From Candidatus Altarchaeales archaeon (GTDB taxonomy: Archaea > Altiarchaeota > Altiarchaeia > IMC4 > SCGC-AAA252-I15): 6,706 bases of DNA. The notes beneath the pieces are model-generated. The model was not told the origin of the DNA. It saw only the letters and a list, made by a program, of their open reading frames with translations, and did no database searches. Shown here piece by piece: positions 6,307-6,706 of this stretch (position 1 is its first letter; each line of letters begins with the position of its first letter). The stretch covers positions 1 to 6,706 of the forward strand of contig VGJA01000059.1 of assembly GCA_016867655.1 (NCBI GenBank), in the 5' to 3' direction. The translations under genes were made by a program, and so were the position numbers.

Positions 6307-6706
6307 ATGGAAGAACTGCACAAAAAGCTTCCAAATGGAATTCAAAAACAAGGCGACATATCAGCCGTACCCCTCAAGGAATCTAGCTCAGAAGCCAGGA
6401 GACGCCTCGAGGCAACCAAACAAACCGAGGCAGGAGAGAACATCAAAAGACTCCACTCCGAAATTTCGGAAAGCTTCCAAAGGAAAACAGGCAGGCCATT
6501 CGAATCCGCCAGCACAACGGAGAAGGTCCACGCCATCATGGACTGCCTGTTCACGCTATTCTGGAACCCAGAATTAAGGAAATATCTCTCTATTTGGCCG
6601 CCGAAGGGGGAGAACATGCGCGCTCATGTGAAGACACTCACAGAACAATACGGCGACAGGCTTGACAAAATAGTGGAGTGGGTGGATGCAAAGGATGACA
6701 GGCTTA
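6307..6706 (+). CDS. Hypothetical protein, N-terminal part (3'-truncated by window end)
   Basis: An open frame of 133 codons runs from ATG 6307 to the last base without a stop; an in-frame TGA at 6295-6297 fixes the start region. I do not recognise the family. The first 65 residues or so are polar and charged, probably helical with flexible parts (many E, K, R, Q, S). A more hydrophobic, aromatic segment follows at about 75-99, including CLFTLFWNPELRKYLSIWPP, and then an amphipathic, charged helix-like stretch to the end, including YGDRLDKIVEWVDAKDDR. The single Cys is at about residue 79. There is no signal peptide, no convincing membrane segment and no zinc motif in the visible part. Codon use (AAA, GAA, ATA, AGG/AGA) matches its neighbours, arguing for a native gene. 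No function is proposed. Confidence 0.72.
   Translation, partial: MEELHKKLPNGIQKQGDISAVPLKESSSEARRRLEATKQTEAGENIKRLHSEISESFQRKTGRPFESASTTEKVHAIMDCLFTLFWNPELRKYLSIWPPKGENMRAHVKTLTEQYGDRLDKIVEWVDAKDDRL

Noticed and set aside
6335..6577. 80-codon + strand open frame
   Set aside because: It is a basic, proline/serine-rich out-of-frame reading of the better-supported frame starting at 6307, with no ribosome binding site.
1..6706. CRISPR arrays, tRNA/rRNA genes, transposases, toxin-antitoxin or defence genes
   Set aside because: No regularly spaced repeats, cloverleaf or rRNA-like stretches, or transposase or nuclease motifs beyond the DP1 phosphoesterase were seen on either strand.

Overview
The window comes from an archaeon. 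The two central genes encode the small (DP1) and large (DP2) subunits of the archaea-specific replicative DNA polymerase D, which is absent from bacteria and eukaryotes and generally missing from Crenarchaeota. Base composition is balanced, genes are tightly packed, and all convincing genes are on the + strand. A DPANN or euryarchaeal lineage fits, but I cannot place it more precisely by eye. A rubrerythrin-type ferritin-like protein downstream suggests an anaerobe or microaerophile.

Layout: (1) 1-776, the 3' part of a D-isomer-specific 2-hydroxyacid dehydrogenase, most likely a short (ACT-less) D-3-phosphoglycerate dehydrogenase, cut by the window's left edge. (2) 777-904, a 128-base gap full of small inverted repeats, with a 9-base direct repeat whose second copy overlaps the beginning of the next gene. 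(3) About 905/914-2449, DP1, with an OB fold and a calcineurin-like phosphoesterase (proofreading exonuclease) domain whose metal ligands are intact. (4) 2442-5750, DP2, whose start overlaps the DP1 stop by 8 bases. It is intein-free, with both double-psi beta-barrel signature regions, two cysteine-rich zinc modules and a PCNA-binding-like C-terminus. (5) 5751-5790, a short AT-rich gap with a TATA-like box placed for a leaderless or nearly leaderless transcript. (6) 5791-6288, a single-domain rubrerythrin-like diiron protein. (7) 6307-6706, the start of an unrecognised gene running off the right edge.

DP1 and DP2 together form the PolD heterodimer (proofreading plus polymerisation), and their overlap suggests coupled expression. 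The flanking genes (serine biosynthesis, oxidative-stress protein, unknown) have no evident functional link to replication. I found no mobile element, CRISPR array, tRNA/rRNA or defence system. The points most worth a second look are an Asp in place of the usual Asn in the DP2 catalytic loop, the hairpin-rich leader of the polD pair, and the unknown truncated gene at the right end.
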